A stretch of 64,000 nucleotides of DNA from Pseudomonas sp. Z8(2022) (GTDB taxonomy: Bacteria; Pseudomonadota; Gammaproteobacteria; Pseudomonadales; Pseudomonadaceae): assembly GCF_025837155.1 (NCBI RefSeq), contig NZ_CP107549.1:248001-312000 (forward strand). The letters run 5' to 3'. Below are positions 1-10,604 of this stretch, piece by piece (within the stretch, counting starts at the first letter, position 1; each line of letters starts with the position of its first letter). A program made the position numbers and the translations under genes. The notes under the pieces were generated by a model. That model saw only the letters and a program-made list of their open reading frames with translations. It was not told where the DNA came from and did not search any database.

Positions 1-306
<306 letters not shown>

Positions 307-1170
307 TTACTCGATGTTCTGCACCTGCTCGCGCATCTGCTCGATCAACACTTTCAGATTGACGGCCGCTTGGGTGCTGCGCGGGTCAAATGCCTTGGAG
401 CCGAGGGTATTGGCCTCGCGGTTGAGTTCCTGCATGAGGAAGTCCAGGCGTCGCCCGGCAGCACCGCCGGCCTTGAGCACGCGGCGCACTTCGCTGACGT
501 GGGTGCTGAGGCGATCCAGCTCCTCGGCCACGTCGCTCTTCTGCGCGAGCAGCACCAGCTCCTGCTCCAGACGTTGCGGATCGAGCTCGGCCTGCATCTC
601 GGCGAAGCGGGTTTCGATCTTCTGGCGCTGGCCGGCGAGCATCTGCGGCACCAGTTCGCGCAAGGCGGCGACTTCGTCGAGGATGCTGTCGAGGCGCTCG
701 TTGAGCAGCTTGGCCAGTTCGGCACCTTCGCGGGCGCGGCCGGCCTTGAGTTCGCCCAGCGCCTGGTCAAACAGCTTCAGTGCAGCGGCGTTGAGTGTCT
801 GCGGGTCAGCCGAGTCGGCCACCAGCACGCCAGGCCAGGCCAGCACTTCCAGCGGGTTGAGCGGAGCCGGTTGCTGGATCAGTGCGGCGACCTGCTCGGC
901 GGCGTTGATCAACTGACGCGCGCGCTCGCTGTCGACCTGCAGTTGCTTGCCGGCACTTTCTTCGGCGAAGCGCAGGGTGCATTCCACCTTGCCGCGCGAC
1001 AGACCCTGGCGCAGGGCTTCGCGCACCGCGCCTTCGAGGTCGCGGAAAGCTTCCGGCAGGCGCAGGTGCGGCTCGAGGTAACGGTGGTTGACCGAGCGCA
1101 GTTCCCAGCTCAGGGTGCCGTGGGCGGTTGCCTGCTCGTTGCGGGCAAAGGCCGTCATGCTATGAACCAT
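307..1170 (-). CDS. yicC: YicC-family endoribonuclease-like protein
   Basis: This 287-residue protein belongs to the YicC/YloC family. E. coli YicC has been linked to RNA decay, and the family carries an N-terminal YicC domain and a C-terminal DUF1732 domain. The start at 1170 gives MVHSMTAFAR, matching the family's typical M-x-x-SMT opening; the frame stays open upstream, but the extra 39 residues look unlike any YicC. The C-terminus, with DFLMQELNREANTLGSK near residues 245-262, is the hallmark of the family. It is divergent from rph and upstream of gmk, the standard Pseudomonas arrangement. The biochemical role in this organism is inferred from the family only. Confidence 0.92.
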   Translation of the reverse strand: MVHSMTAFARNEQATAHGTLSWELRSVNHRYLEPHLRLPEAFRDLEGAVREALRQGLSRGKVECTLRFAEESAGKQLQVDSERARQLINAAEQVAALIQQPAPLNPLEVLAWPGVLVADSADPQTLNAAALKLFDQALGELKAGRAREGAELAKLLNERLDSILDEVAALRELVPQMLAGQRQKIETRFAEMQAELDPQRLEQELVLLAQKSDVAEELDRLSTHVSEVRRVLKAGGAAGRRLDFLMQELNREANTLGSKAFDPRSTQAAVNLKVLIEQMREQVQNIE

Positions 1171-1266
1171 GGGATACCTCGTGGAAGTCGGCTCGAAAAA
1201 CGCAAGATTGTAGCGCAGTGAATCGACCCTACCCAATTCGGCATGTCGCCGCAGTCGCCCGGCCTC

Positions 1267-1272
1267 TATAAT
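1267..1272 (+). promoter_or_regulatory. Candidate -10 box for rph
   Basis: A perfect TATAAT hexamer lies 38 bp before the rph start codon in the yicC-rph divergent gap. The -35 region 17 bp upstream (TGTCGC, 1244-1249) is weak. It is a plausible housekeeping promoter judged by eye only. Confidence 0.5.
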
Positions 1273-1309
1273 GCGCAATGTTTTCACTTAATGAAGTAGG
1301 TATCGCTCG

Positions 1310-2029
1310 ATGAAACGTCCCAGTGGCCGCGCCGCCGATCAGTTGCGCTCGATTCGCATCACCCGCAACTACACCAAGCACGCCGAGGGCTCTGTGCTCG
1401 TGGAGTTCGGCGATACCAAGGTGATCTGCACCGTCAGTGTCGAATCTGGCGTACCGCGTTTCCTCAAGGGGCAGGGCCAGGGCTGGTTGACTGCCGAATA
1501 CGGCATGCTGCCGCGCGCCACCGGCGAGCGTAACCAGCGCGAGGCCAGCCGTGGCAAGCAGGGTGGTCGTACCCTGGAAATCCAGCGCCTGATCGGTCGC
1601 TCGCTGCGCGCGGCGCTGGACATGAGCAAGCTGGGCGAGAACACCCTGTACGTCGACTGCGACGTGATCCAGGCCGATGGTGGCACCCGTACCGCGTCCA
1701 TCACCGGTGCCATGGTGGCGCTGATCGATGCGCTGAAAGTGCTGAAGAAACGCGGCGCACTGAAGGGCGAGCCGCTCAAGCAGATGATCGCCGCGGTGTC
1801 GGTCGGCATCTATCAGGGTGAGCCGGTGCTGGACCTGGACTACCTGGAAGACTCCGCCGCCGAGACCGACCTCAACGTGGTGATGACCAACGCCGGTGGC
1901 TTCATCGAAGTGCAGGGCACTGCCGAAGGCGCGCCGTTCCAGCCTGAAGAGTTCAATGTCATGCTGGCGCTGGCGCAGAAGGGCATGAACGAGATCTTTG
2001 AACTGCAGCAAGCCGCTCTGGCCGACTGA
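1310..2029 (+). CDS. rph: Ribonuclease PH
   Basis: RNase PH is a phosphorolytic 3'-5' exoribonuclease that trims tRNA precursors. At 239 residues it has the family's normal length. It opens [15 protein letters not shown], and the conserved core includes [30 protein letters not shown] and the [19 protein letters not shown] segment of the phosphate/RNA-binding site. It is transcribed divergently from yicC and followed 25 bp later by a DUF4870 gene, probably in the same transcript. No truncation or substitution of key residues was noticed. Confidence 0.97.
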   Translation: MKRPSGRAADQLRSIRITRNYTKHAEGSVLVEFGDTKVICTVSVESGVPRFLKGQGQGWLTAEYGMLPRATGERNQREASRGKQGGRTLEIQRLIGRSLRAALDMSKLGENTLYVDCDVIQADGGTRTASITGAMVALIDALKVLKKRGALKGEPLKQMIAAVSVGIYQGEPVLDLDYLEDSAAETDLNVVMTNAGGFIEVQGTAEGAPFQPEEFNVMLALAQKGMNEIFELQQAALAD

Positions 2030-2054
2030 GAGCGCAACCGCAAGGAGCATCAGG

Positions 2055-2426
2055 ATGAACGACGATATGCAAAGCCCGGTACCGACGCCGAGTCAGGAAG
2101 CGCGCCAGTGGGCGATGTTCTGCCACTTCGCTGCGTTTCTCGGCCTGGTGTTTCCCTTCGGCAATCTGCTCGGCCCGCTGATCGTCTGGCAGGTGAAGAA
2201 GGACCTCGACCCCTTCGTCGACGCGCAGGGCAAGGAGGCGCTCAACTTTCAGATCAGCGTGGCGCTGGCAGCCGTGCTCTGCTTCATCCTGATGGTGGTG
2301 GTGATCGGCTTCCCGCTGCTGATGCTGCTGGGGCTGGCGGCTCTGGTGCTGACCATCATCGCCGGGATCAAGGCCAATGAAGGGCAGAACTATCGCTACC
2401 CGTTCAGCTGGCGCCTGGTGAAGTAG
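2055..2426 (+). CDS. DUF4870 (Tic20-like) membrane protein
   Basis: A 123-residue inner-membrane protein of the DUF4870 family. A polar N-terminus (MNDDMQSPVPTPSQEARQW) is followed by a first hydrophobic segment around residues 22-44, the family motif DPFVDAQGKEALNFQ, a long hydrophobic region around residues 66-100, and the end motif NEGQNYRYPFSWRLV. The start at 2055 is supported by AAGGAG at 2042-2047. It lies 25 bp after rph and before a bidirectional terminator, so it is probably the last gene of the rph transcript. Function is unknown; the similarity to Tic20-type proteins does not establish transport. Confidence 0.88.
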   Translation: MNDDMQSPVPTPSQEARQWAMFCHFAAFLGLVFPFGNLLGPLIVWQVKKDLDPFVDAQGKEALNFQISVALAAVLCFILMVVVIGFPLLMLLGLAALVLTIIAGIKANEGQNYRYPFSWRLVK

Positions 2427-2437
2427 ATCTGCGCAAC

Positions 2438-2466
2438 AAAAAAGCCGGCGATAAGCCGGCTTTTTT
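2438..2466. terminator. Bidirectional rho-independent terminator
   Basis: An A-run, a GCCGGC stem with a short loop, its complement and a T-run form a symmetric hairpin between the convergent DUF4870 gene and crc. It can terminate from both sides. Confidence 0.9.
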
Positions 2467-2477
2467 GTGAGTGTCGA

Positions 2478-3257
2478 TCAGACGCTGAGAATCCAGTCGT
2501 AGTCGACGATCAGCGGCGCATGCTGAGAGAAGCGTGGCTGACGCGGCAGGCGGGCGCTGCGCACGCTGCGGCGCATGCCGGGGGTCAGTAGCTGGTAGTC
2601 GAAGCGGTAACCCAGGTTGAGCATTTCCGCCTGCTCGTTATCCGGCCACCAGCTGAACTGGTCGCCCTCACGGCTGACTTCGCGCAGGGCGTCGACGTAA
2701 CCCATGTTGCCGATTACCTCGTCCATCCAGGCGCGCTCGGGCGCCAGGAAGCCGGGTGATTGCTGACAGTCGCGCCAGTTCTTCACATCCATTTTCTGGT
2801 GCGCGACATGCAGCGAGCCGCAATAGATGTACTCGCGGCGCTTGCGACGCTGCTTGTCCAGATAATGGGTGAAGTCGTCCATGAACTTGAATTTCTGATT
2901 CAAGCTCTCGTCACCGTCCCGTCCGCTAGGCAGCAGCAGGGTGGCGATACTTACCTTGTCGAAATCGGCCTGCAGGTAGCGCCCGTAGCGATCGGCCATC
3001 TCGAAGCCGAGGCCGCTGATCACCGCCTTGGGTTGCAATCGCGAGTAGAGCGCCACGCCACCTTGGCTGGGCACTTCACCGTCGCATGCATAGAGGAAAT
3101 AACCATCCAGCTGGAAGGCCTGGTCGTCCATTTCAAAGGCGGAGGCACGGGTGTCTTGCAGGCAGATCACGTCGGCATTCTGGGCTTGCAGCCAACTGAG
3201 CAGACCTCGCTCGGCCGCAGCCTGAATACCATTCACGTTCACACTGATGATCCGCAT
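2478..3257 (-). CDS. crc: Catabolite repression control protein Crc
   Basis: Crc is the Pseudomonas catabolite repression protein. It works with Hfq to block translation of mRNAs for less-preferred carbon sources. The 259-residue sequence has the exonuclease III/AP-endonuclease fold (MRIISVNVNGIQAA, ICLQDTR), but the catalytic motifs are altered: LQET is LQDT, and the C-terminal SDH is SQH (SQHAPLIVDY). This fits Crc having lost nuclease activity. It is divergent from pyrE, the conserved pseudomonad arrangement. The substitutions are seen directly; the regulatory role is established knowledge of the family. Confidence 0.95.
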   Translation of the reverse strand: MRIISVNVNGIQAAAERGLLSWLQAQNADVICLQDTRASAFEMDDQAFQLDGYFLYACDGEVPSQGGVALYSRLQPKAVISGLGFEMADRYGRYLQADFDKVSIATLLLPSGRDGDESLNQKFKFMDDFTHYLDKQRRKRREYIYCGSLHVAHQKMDVKNWRDCQQSPGFLAPERAWMDEVIGNMGYVDALREVSREGDQFSWWPDNEQAEMLNLGYRFDYQLLTPGMRRSVRSARLPRQPRFSQHAPLIVDYDWILSV

Positions 3258-3283
3258 AAATGGCCCCCAAAAACACGTGCGTG

Positions 3284-3289
3284 TATGAT
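3284..3289 (+). promoter_or_regulatory. Candidate -10 box for pyrE
   Basis: TATGAT lies 51 bp before the pyrE start in the crc-pyrE gap. No convincing -35 element is at the expected distance, so this is a weak call. Confidence 0.3.
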
Positions 3290-3339
3290 ACCCGAGCTCA
3301 CCTCATTTAGCTAAATCCGTGCCGTCCGGGACTTTTTTC

Positions 3340-3981
3340 ATGCAAGCGTACCAGCGCGACTTCATTCGCTTTGCCATCGAACGCGGGGTTCTGCGTTTCG
3401 GCCAGTTCACCCTCAAGTCCGGGCGCACCAGCCCCTATTTCTTCAACGCCGGTCTGTTCGACAGTGGCCTTGCCCTGGCCCAGCTGGGTCGTTTCTATGC
3501 GGCCGCCATCGTCGACAGCGGTATCGACTTCGACGTGCTGTTCGGCCCGGCCTACAAGGGTATTCCGCTGGCGGCAACCACCGCCGTGGCGCTGGCCGAG
3601 CATCATCAGCGTGATCTGCCCTGGTGCTTCAACCGCAAGGAAGCCAAGGATCATGGCGAAGGCGGCACCCTGGTCGGTGCACCGCTCAAGGGACGTGTGC
3701 TGATAGTCGATGACGTGATCACCGCCGGCACCGCCATTCGTGAAGTGATGCAGATCATCCAGGGCCAGGGCGCCCAGGCCGCCGGCACCCTGATCGCGCT
3801 GAACCGCCAGGAGCGCGGTCAGGGCGAGCTTTCCGCGATTCAGGAAGTCGAGCGTGACTTCGGTATGCCGGTAGTGAGCATCGTGTCACTCGAACAGGTG
3901 CTGGAATATCTGGCGGGCGATGCTGAACTGAAGCAATATCTGCCGGCTGTCGAAGCTTATCGCGCCGAGTACGGAATCTAG
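3340..3981 (+). CDS. pyrE: Orotate phosphoribosyltransferase
   Basis: PyrE joins orotate to PRPP to form OMP in de novo pyrimidine synthesis. It has 213 residues, the usual length. The N-terminus [21 protein letters not shown] and the segment [14 protein letters not shown] are typical. The PRPP-binding loop [13 protein letters not shown] is intact near residues 121-133, and [13 protein letters not shown] forms the flexible catalytic loop. The ATG at 3340 was preferred to an in-frame start seven codons upstream because it matches family N-termini. The neighbouring crc gene runs in the opposite direction. Confidence 0.97.
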   Translation: MQAYQRDFIRFAIERGVLRFGQFTLKSGRTSPYFFNAGLFDSGLALAQLGRFYAAAIVDSGIDFDVLFGPAYKGIPLAATTAVALAEHHQRDLPWCFNRKEAKDHGEGGTLVGAPLKGRVLIVDDVITAGTAIREVMQIIQGQGAQAAGTLIALNRQERGQGELSAIQEVERDFGMPVVSIVSLEQVLEYLAGDAELKQYLPAVEAYRAEYGI

Positions 3982-4001
3982 CCCTAGCACAAGGTCGTTC
4001 T

Positions 4002-4604
4002 ATGTCTGCACCGCTCCTGACCCGCTGTACGCTGCTCTGTAGCCTGCTGTTGCCGTTGTCTGGAGTGGCTGCCGAGCTGTATCGCTACGTCGATAACAAG
4101 GGCGTGACGGTACTCAGCCGTCAGGGCGTACCGCCCGAGTTCATCGGCAAGGGTTACGAGGTGCTCAACGATCAGGGCCGTGTGATACGGGTGATCCCGC
4201 CGGCGCCGACACCGGAAGAGTTCGCCCGCATGCAGGCGGACAAGGCCCGCGCCAACAGCGATGCCCAGCTGTTGCGGCTATACACCAATCTTGATGACGT
4301 TGACCGCGCCCGTGAGCGCAAGCTGGCGGAGCTCGATAGCGTGACCAACGTCGCCCGCGGCAATCTGCAGTCGGTGCGCACCCAGCAGGCCAACCTGCAG
4401 AGCCAGGCTGCCGACCATGAGCGTGCCGGACGCCAGGTACCGGAGCATCTGCTGGTGCAGATCAACAACCTCAAGGAAGAGCAGCGCCGCCTGCAGCGCG
4501 ATATCGCCCGTTACAAGGAAGTGCGCGCCCGCGCCGATGCCGATTTCGCCGCCGATCGTGCACGGCTTGCCGAACTGTTTGGCGAGTCGCAGAGCAAGCC
4601 CTAG
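4002..4604 (+). CDS. Periplasmic DUF4124 protein
   Basis: A 200-residue exported protein. A signal peptide (residues 1-24, hydrophobic core LLCSLLLPLSGVAA) is followed by a DUF4124 domain (ELYRYVDNKGVTVLSRQ). A charged, helix-forming region from about residue 70 to 190 follows, rich in Glu, Arg, Gln and Ala and probably a coiled coil (ERKLAELDSV; NNLKEEQRRLQRDIARYKEV). It lies 20 bp downstream of pyrE and may be co-transcribed with it. DUF4124 proteins are common in pseudomonads and their function is not established; an envelope structural role is only a guess. Confidence 0.8.
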   Translation: MSAPLLTRCTLLCSLLLPLSGVAAELYRYVDNKGVTVLSRQGVPPEFIGKGYEVLNDQGRVIRVIPPAPTPEEFARMQADKARANSDAQLLRLYTNLDDVDRARERKLAELDSVTNVARGNLQSVRTQQANLQSQAADHERAGRQVPEHLLVQINNLKEEQRRLQRDIARYKEVRARADADFAADRARLAELFGESQSKP

Positions 4605-4607
4605 CAT

Positions 4608-5054
4608 TCAGCTCTGCGGCGCAGTCCTCTCGAAACCTTCGATCTTTTCTCTGAGCCACTGCGGTAGCGGTGTGCTGCTGCGTGTCGCGCCGTCAGCGTG
4701 CACGTAGACGATTTCACCGCTGGTCAACAGTTCGCCGTCGCGCCAGATACCGAGAGCGAACGTCAGGCTTGAACGACCCAGGCGAGCGCTGCGGATACCG
4801 ATCTGCAACTGATCGTCGAAGCGCGCCGGGGCGCGGTATTCGAGCAGCGTACGGATGGCGAAGAAGTCGCCGCCATCCTGAGCCAGATCGGCCGGGTAGG
4901 CGACGCCCAGAGCGCGGAAGTATTCGGTGATGGCGACGTCGGCGTAGGTCAGGTAGTGACCGTTGAAGACGATGCTCTGCGGATCGACTTCGGCCCAGCG
5001 CACGCGCAGGGAATGGAAGAAGGTGAACTGGCTGGCGTCGGGCGTGCTGCTCAT
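4608..5054 (-). CDS. Hotdog-fold acyl-CoA thioesterase (4HBT/YbgC-like)
   Basis: A 148-residue hotdog-fold thioesterase that would hydrolyse an acyl-CoA in the cytoplasm. The motif VRWAEVDPQSIVFNGHYLTYADVAITEYFRALG contains the catalytic Asp region (AEVDPQ...N) of the 4-hydroxybenzoyl-CoA thioesterase family. The start at 5054 (MSSTPDASQF) was chosen over an upstream in-frame start because the extra 50 residues are low-complexity Ser/Arg sequence. It ends 3 bp after the convergent DUF4124 gene. The natural substrate cannot be deduced. Confidence 0.85.
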   Translation of the reverse strand: MSSTPDASQFTFFHSLRVRWAEVDPQSIVFNGHYLTYADVAITEYFRALGVAYPADLAQDGGDFFAIRTLLEYRAPARFDDQLQIGIRSARLGRSSLTFALGIWRDGELLTSGEIVYVHADGATRSSTPLPQWLREKIEGFERTAPQS

Positions 5055-5191
5055 GGGCGATCCTTTATCAGGGTGGCCTGGTGAGCGTGCTTGTTGGGCG
5101 CTGTCGCGGCAAGTTCGAGACGCAACACGGATGGGGGGAGATAAGCGCGGTCGATGGCTGGTGGCGCTGGCCAGACTCACCCTGGATGTGT

Positions 5192-5247
5192 GGCGCTCTC
5201 CCACTCCACGCCCCGGCCTGGTCGCCAGCGAGCGGGAGAGGGTCGCC
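5192..5247. repeat. Intergenic inverted repeat (CTCTCCC / GGGAGAG)
   Basis: In the 218-bp gap between the thioesterase and argB, an imperfect palindrome carries CTCTCCC in one arm and GGGAGAGGG in the other. The same core forms a compact hairpin near 51.9 kb. It is an intergenic palindrome rather than a clear terminator. Confidence 0.45.
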
Positions 5248-5272
5248 AGAAGGCCGCGTTAGCGGCCTGCTT

Positions 5273-6202
<930 letters not shown>

Positions 6203-8788
6203 TCAAAATGGCAGTTGCAGGTCGGGGGCGACCTTGAGCAGCTGGGTGCGGAAGATGTCCTGGATACGCTCCAGCTCCTCCTGGGTGTCGGCTTCGAAGC
6301 GCAGCACCAGCACCGGCGTGGTGTTGGAAGCGCGGATCAGGCCCCAGCCCTTGGGATAGTCGACGCGTACACCATCGATGCTGGTGATGTTCGCCTCGCC
6401 CCATTGGCCTTCACGCTGCAGGCGCTCGATCATGCCGAACTTGGTCTGCTCGGTGACCTTGATGTTGATTTCCGGTGTGGAAATGTCGCTGGGGAAGGCG
6501 CTGAACACCTGCTCGGCATTGCGTTTTTCCAGGCTGAGGATCTCCAGCAGGCGTGCGGCGCTGTAGATACCGTCGTCGAAACCGTACCAGCGCTCCTTGA
6601 AGAAGATGTGACCGCTCATCTCGCCAGCCAGCAGGGCACCGGTTTCCTTCATCTTCTTCTTGATCAGCGAGTGGCCGGTCTTCCACATCACCGGGCGGCC
6701 ACCGTAGCCACTGATCAGCGGGGTCAGGCGGCGGGTGCATTTGACGTCGAAGATGATGTCGGCGCCCGGGTTGCGCGAGACCACGTCCTTGGCGAACAGC
6801 ATCAGCAGGCGGTCCGGGTAGACGATGGTGCCGGTGTTGGTCACCACGCCGACGCGGTCGCCGTCGCCGTCGAAGGCCAGGCCCAGGTCTGCATTCTCGG
6901 ATTTGACGCGGGCGATCAGGTCGACCAGGTTCTCCGGCTTGCCGGGGTCCGGGTGGTGGTTGGGGAAGGTACCGTCCACTTCGCAGAACAGCGGGATCAC
7001 GCTGCAGCCCAGTGCTTCGATCAGTTGCGGGGCGATCACGCCCGCGGCGCCATTGCCGCAGTCCACCACCACGCGCAGGGGCTTGGCCAGGGCGATGTCG
7101 TCGCGGATGGTCTTGAAATAGCGCTGCAGTACGTCGACCTGCTGCACGCTGCCGACGCCGCTGGCCAGGTCGTTGTTGTCCAGACGGGCCTTGAGCGCCT
7201 GGATCTGCTCGTTGGCCAGGGTGTCACCGGCGATGACGATCTTGAAACCGTTGTAGTCGGGCGGGTTGTGGCTGCCGGTGAGCATCACCGCCGAGCGCCC
7301 TTCGAGGACGTTGGCGGCGAAGTACACCACCGGGGTCGGCACCATGCCGACGTCGGTGACCTGGCAGCCGCAGTCCAGCAGACCCTGTACCAGCTGTTGC
7401 AGCAGCTCGGGGCCGGAGAGACGGCCGTCTCGGCCGACAATGACGTTGGGCTCGCCCTGGGCGAGGCTTTGTGAACCGACGGCGCGGCCGATCCAGTAGG
7501 CGTATTCGGCGGTCAGGGTGTCGCCCACCACGCCACGAATGTCGTAGGCACGGAAGATGTCGGCGGGAAGTTTCGGGGCGCTTTGGCTAGTGCTCATTGC
7601 GGGGCTCTGCTCCAGTCCCAGGAGATCCTGGTCTTCATCGAGAATGTCGATATCGAGGATATCGGTGTCCTGAAACAGCGGGTCGACCAGCTCGGCAGGT
7701 TTGGTGGCCGGCTGAGCGGCTGCGGCCACGACTGTTCCTTTGGCGGGTGTAGCGCTGCCTTCGGGGCTGCGACGCGGCAAGCGCGCCAGGCTCTGCGCCA
7801 GCGCATTGAGTGCTGGCACGCTGAGACTGAAGGCTTTGACGTTCTTGCCGGCAGAGAGTTCTTTCAGCATTTGTCCGAGCTGCTGCGCGTCGCCATTGAC
7901 GCGTCGTTGCAGGGCACCCTGAACCAGGACCAGGCCGATCACCGCGCCACCCAGGGCAATCAGGAGTGCGAGGCCGAGCATCGCGGGCGCGATGCTGCCC
8001 TGGGCCAGGCCCGGGCCTGGGGTGAAGCTGATCTTCCAGTGCGGATTGCTGGTGGCAAAGGTCTGCGCAGCGTCTTCGCCGGGCTGACCGCGTTGCAGCA
8101 GCACCTGTGCCGGGGTGTTGGCGAACTGCTGGATCAGCTGCACCTGGCCGTATTCCGGCGGCAGTGCCGGCAGGGCTGCGAGCAGGCGTTGCAGATCGAA
8201 GGCCAGCAGCAGCGTACCCTGTGCCGGCTGATTTTCGCTGACGCGCAGGGCCACGGCACTGTAGGCCAGCCAGCGCTGGCCGACCCGGTATGCCTCGATG
8301 GCCGGTTGCTGGCCGCTTTCGGCGCGACGCAGCATGTCCAGGCCGGCGAAGTTCATCGGCGCGGCGCGGGTGGTGTTCTGTACCGCTTCGCCGCGGCGGT
8401 TGAGATGGGCGTCGATCACGCCATCCCAGTAGCTCAGGCTGCGTTCTGCCTCGCTGATTTGCAGGTTGTTGCCGCTTTGCAGGGCCTGCAGCAATTTCGG
8501 GTTGCGTGCAGCGGCCAGGCTGTCGGCGTGCAGTTGCTTGAGTGCCTGCTGCACCGCGGCGGCCTGATTGTTGCCGATGGCCTGGGCCAGCTCGGCCTGG
8601 CGCGCCTGACTGCTGCTGCTGTCGGCGAACCACAGCAGCGCACCAGCTGCGCCGACGCCTATCAGGGCCGCAACCAGGCCTGGCAGAAGTGGGCCCAGCG
8701 AGGGTTTGGCTGCCTTGCTCTTGGGCTCGTTCGGCACCAGGCTGGCGGCAGTGTCGGCTTCCTTGGCGCTACGCTTGAAGAGTTTCAC
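6203..8788 (-). CDS. algC: Phosphomannomutase/phosphoglucomutase AlgC, long membrane-anchored form
   Basis: AlgC interconverts mannose- or glucose-6-phosphate and the 1-phosphates for alginate, LPS and rhamnolipid precursors. The reading frame encodes about 861 residues. The first ~400 contain a transmembrane segment (around residues 34-55, LVAALIGVGAAGALLWF), a ~200-residue presumably periplasmic region, a second segment (around 265-290, MLGLALLIALGGAVIGLVL), and a HAMP-like and linker region. The ~463-residue catalytic part follows, starting at an internal ATG (complement of 7595-7597), with the phosphoserine loop TGSHNPPDYNG and metal loop FDGDGDR. The GTG start at 8788 was chosen for GAGGAG about 7 nt upstream. 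Older annotations list only the catalytic half; both forms may be made. Confidence 0.93.
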   Translation of the reverse strand: MKLFKRSAKEADTAASLVPNEPKSKAAKPSLGPLLPGLVAALIGVGAAGALLWFADSSSSQARQAELAQAIGNNQAAAVQQALKQLHADSLAAARNPKLLQALQSGNNLQISEAERSLSYWDGVIDAHLNRRGEAVQNTTRAAPMNFAGLDMLRRAESGQQPAIEAYRVGQRWLAYSAVALRVSENQPAQGTLLLAFDLQRLLAALPALPPEYGQVQLIQQFANTPAQVLLQRGQPGEDAAQTFATSNPHWKISFTPGPGLAQGSIAPAMLGLALLIALGGAVIGLVLVQGALQRRVNGDAQQLGQMLKELSAGKNVKAFSLSVPALNALAQSLARLPRRSPEGSATPAKGTVVAAAAQPATKPAELVDPLFQDTDILDIDILDEDQDLLGLEQSPAMSTSQSAPKLPADIFRAYDIRGVVGDTLTAEYAYWIGRAVGSQSLAQGEPNVIVGRDGRLSGPELLQQLVQGLLDCGCQVTDVGMVPTPVVYFAANVLEGRSAVMLTGSHNPPDYNGFKIVIAGDTLANEQIQALKARLDNNDLASGVGSVQQVDVLQRYFKTIRDDIALAKPLRVVVDCGNGAAGVIAPQLIEALGCSVIPLFCEVDGTFPNHHPDPGKPENLVDLIARVKSENADLGLAFDGDGDRVGVVTNTGTIVYPDRLLMLFAKDVVSRNPGADIIFDVKCTRRLTPLISGYGGRPVMWKTGHSLIKKKMKETGALLAGEMSGHIFFKERWYGFDDGIYSAARLLEILSLEKRNAEQVFSAFPSDISTPEINIKVTEQTKFGMIERLQREGQWGEANITSIDGVRVDYPKGWGLIRASNTTPVLVLRFEADTQEELERIQDIFRTQLLKVAPDLQLPF

Positions 8789-8826
8789 GTGGTGCTCCTC
8801 GGCGGGTCGTCCTGTGACGGGATGAA

Positions 8827-9282
8827 TTAGTGGCTGCCGGAGTGGCCGAAGCCGCCCGCACCACGTTGGGTTTCGTCGAAGTGCTCGACCAGTTCGAAAT
8901 GCGCCTGCACCACCGGCACCAGCACCAGCTGGGCGATGCGCTCGCCGATGGCGATGGTGAACGGCGTCTGGCCGCGGTTCCAGCACGACACCATCAGCTC
9001 GCCCTGATAGTCCGAGTCGATCAGGCCGACCAGATTGCCGAGGACGATGCCGTGTTTGTGGCCGAGGCCCGAGCGCGGCAGGATCATCGCCGCCAGACCC
9101 GGGTCGCCGATATAGATCGACAGGCCGGTAGGTAGCAGCACGGTCTGACCGGGTTCGAGGACGACTTCCTCCTTGAGCATGGCGCGCAGATCAAGGCCTG
9201 CCGAACCGGGCGTGGCGTATTGCGGCAGTGGGAATTCCTGGCCGAGGCGGGGGTCGAGGATCTTGGCTTGCAGTGCGTGCAT
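8827..9282 (-). CDS. dut: dUTP diphosphatase
   Basis: Dut hydrolyses dUTP to dUMP and pyrophosphate, keeping uracil out of DNA and feeding thymidylate synthesis. All five trimeric dUTPase motifs are visible in 151 residues: [42 protein letters not shown] and the C-terminal [10 protein letters not shown]. The stop codon of coaBC is only 2 bp upstream of the ATG, so the two are almost certainly co-transcribed. Normal length, no defects seen. Confidence 0.98.
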   Translation of the reverse strand: MHALQAKILDPRLGQEFPLPQYATPGSAGLDLRAMLKEEVVLEPGQTVLLPTGLSIYIGDPGLAAMILPRSGLGHKHGIVLGNLVGLIDSDYQGELMVSCWNRGQTPFTIAIGERIAQLVLVPVVQAHFELVEHFDETQRGAGGFGHSGSH

Positions 9283-9284
9283 GG

Positions 9285-10493
9285 TCAGTTCTTGTTCAGT
9301 CGTTCGGCGATAAGGGTGATCAACTGGCGGGCAATCTTGCCCTTGCTGGTCTGGGCGAAACTGAATTGCTGCAGTCCGCGGTCGATCACGGTGATGGCGT
9401 TTTCTTCACTATTGAAGCCGATGCTGGGGTTGGCCACATCATTGGCAACGATCAGATCGAGATTCTTGTCGCGCAGCTTGCGCGAGGCGTACTCGAGCAG
9501 GTTCTCGGTCTCGGCGGCGAATCCCACGCTGAACGGGCGATCCTCGCGGCCGGCGATGGTGGCGAGAATATCCGGGTTGCGCACCATTTGCAGGAGCATC
9601 CCTTCACCGCTGGTGGGGTCCTTCTTCAATTTGTGCTGAGCGACCACTTCCGGGCGGTAGTCGGCCACTGCTGCGGCAGCGATCAGCACATCGCAGGGCA
9701 TCGCCGCTTCGCAGGCTGCGAGCATGTCGCGGGCGCTGACCACATCGATGCGGCTGACCCGGTCCGGTGTCGGCAGGTGCACCGGGCCGCTGACCAGGGT
9801 GACTTTCGCACCGGCTTCGGCAGCGGCTTCGGCCAGGGCGAAACCCATCTTGCCGGAGCTGTGGTTGGTGATGTAACGCACCGGGTCGATGTTTTCCTGG
9901 GTCGGGCCGGCGGTGATCAGAACGTGCAGACCCTCCAGCGCCCGGCGCTGGAAGCAGTCGGCGGCGAGACTGGCCAGGTCGGTGGGTTCGAGCATGCGCC
10001 CGAGGCCGACGTCGCCGCAGGCCTGACTGCCCGATGCCGGACCGAACAGGCGCATGCCGCGCTGCTGTAACAGATCGAGGTTGGCCTGGGTGGCGTCGTC
10101 GCGCCACATTGCCTGATTCATCGCCGGAGCCAGGGCAATCGGCGCATCGGTGGCCAGTACCAGGGTGGTCAGCAGATCATTGGCAACGCCCTGGGCCAGG
10201 CGCGCGATCAGATCGGCGGTGGCGGGGGCGATGAGGACCAGGTCGGCCCAGCGTGCCAGCTCGATATGACCCATTGCGGCTTCGGCGGCCGGGTCCAGCA
10301 GATCGAGGTGGACGGGGTGGCCGGACAGCGCCTGCAGGGTCAGCGGGGTAATGAACTCTCGTCCGCCCTGGGTCATTACCACGCGGACTTCAGCGCCTTG
10401 ATCCTTGAGGCGGCGAACCAGTTCGGCGCTCTTGTAGGCAGCAATACCGCCTCCCACGCCGACGATGATGCGTTTGCGATACAGCCGCTGCAT
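9285..10493 (-). CDS. coaBC: Bifunctional phosphopantothenoylcysteine decarboxylase/synthetase
   Basis: CoaBC (Dfp) makes 4'-phosphopantothenoylcysteine from 4'-phosphopantothenate and cysteine, then decarboxylates it, in coenzyme A synthesis. The N-terminal flavoprotein half starts [21 protein letters not shown] and contains the PXMNXXMW motif as PAMNQAMW. The C-terminal synthetase half contains [22 protein letters not shown]. The ATG at 10493 gives 402 residues; an upstream in-frame start would reach back into intron sequence and is rejected. It heads the coaBC-dut-algC-argB strand. Its promoter region is now only about 70 bp from a group II intron. Confidence 0.96.
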   Translation of the reverse strand: MQRLYRKRIIVGVGGGIAAYKSAELVRRLKDQGAEVRVVMTQGGREFITPLTLQALSGHPVHLDLLDPAAEAAMGHIELARWADLVLIAPATADLIARLAQGVANDLLTTLVLATDAPIALAPAMNQAMWRDDATQANLDLLQQRGMRLFGPASGSQACGDVGLGRMLEPTDLASLAADCFQRRALEGLHVLITAGPTQENIDPVRYITNHSSGKMGFALAEAAAEAGAKVTLVSGPVHLPTPDRVSRIDVVSARDMLAACEAAMPCDVLIAAAAVADYRPEVVAQHKLKKDPTSGEGMLLQMVRNPDILATIAGREDRPFSVGFAAETENLLEYASRKLRDKNLDLIVANDVANPSIGFNSEENAITVIDRGLQQFSFAQTSKGKIARQLITLIAERLNKN

Positions 10494-10504
10494 AGGCCTG
10501 CCTT

Positions 10505-10510
10505 TTATAT
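10505..10510 (-). promoter_or_regulatory. Candidate -10 box for coaBC
   Basis: On the minus strand TATATA lies 11 bp before the coaBC start and about 55 bp from the intron's likely 3' boundary. No good -35 element is seen at 16-18 bp. If real, the transcript leader is very short. Weak call. Confidence 0.25.
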
Positions 10511-10604
10511 AACGGTGGATGTGCGCCACGTGACCAACGCCTCCCCAGGCCGGCCCCGTGTAAAGTCGGGTAGGGATAGGCCATTGCTGGCCCATCCCCC
10601 CCTA

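Noticed and set aside
2478..3257. Annotation of this gene as an active exodeoxyribonuclease III
   Set aside because: Catalytic motifs are altered (LQDT, SQH) and the linkage to pyrE is that of crc, so the regulatory protein is the better call.
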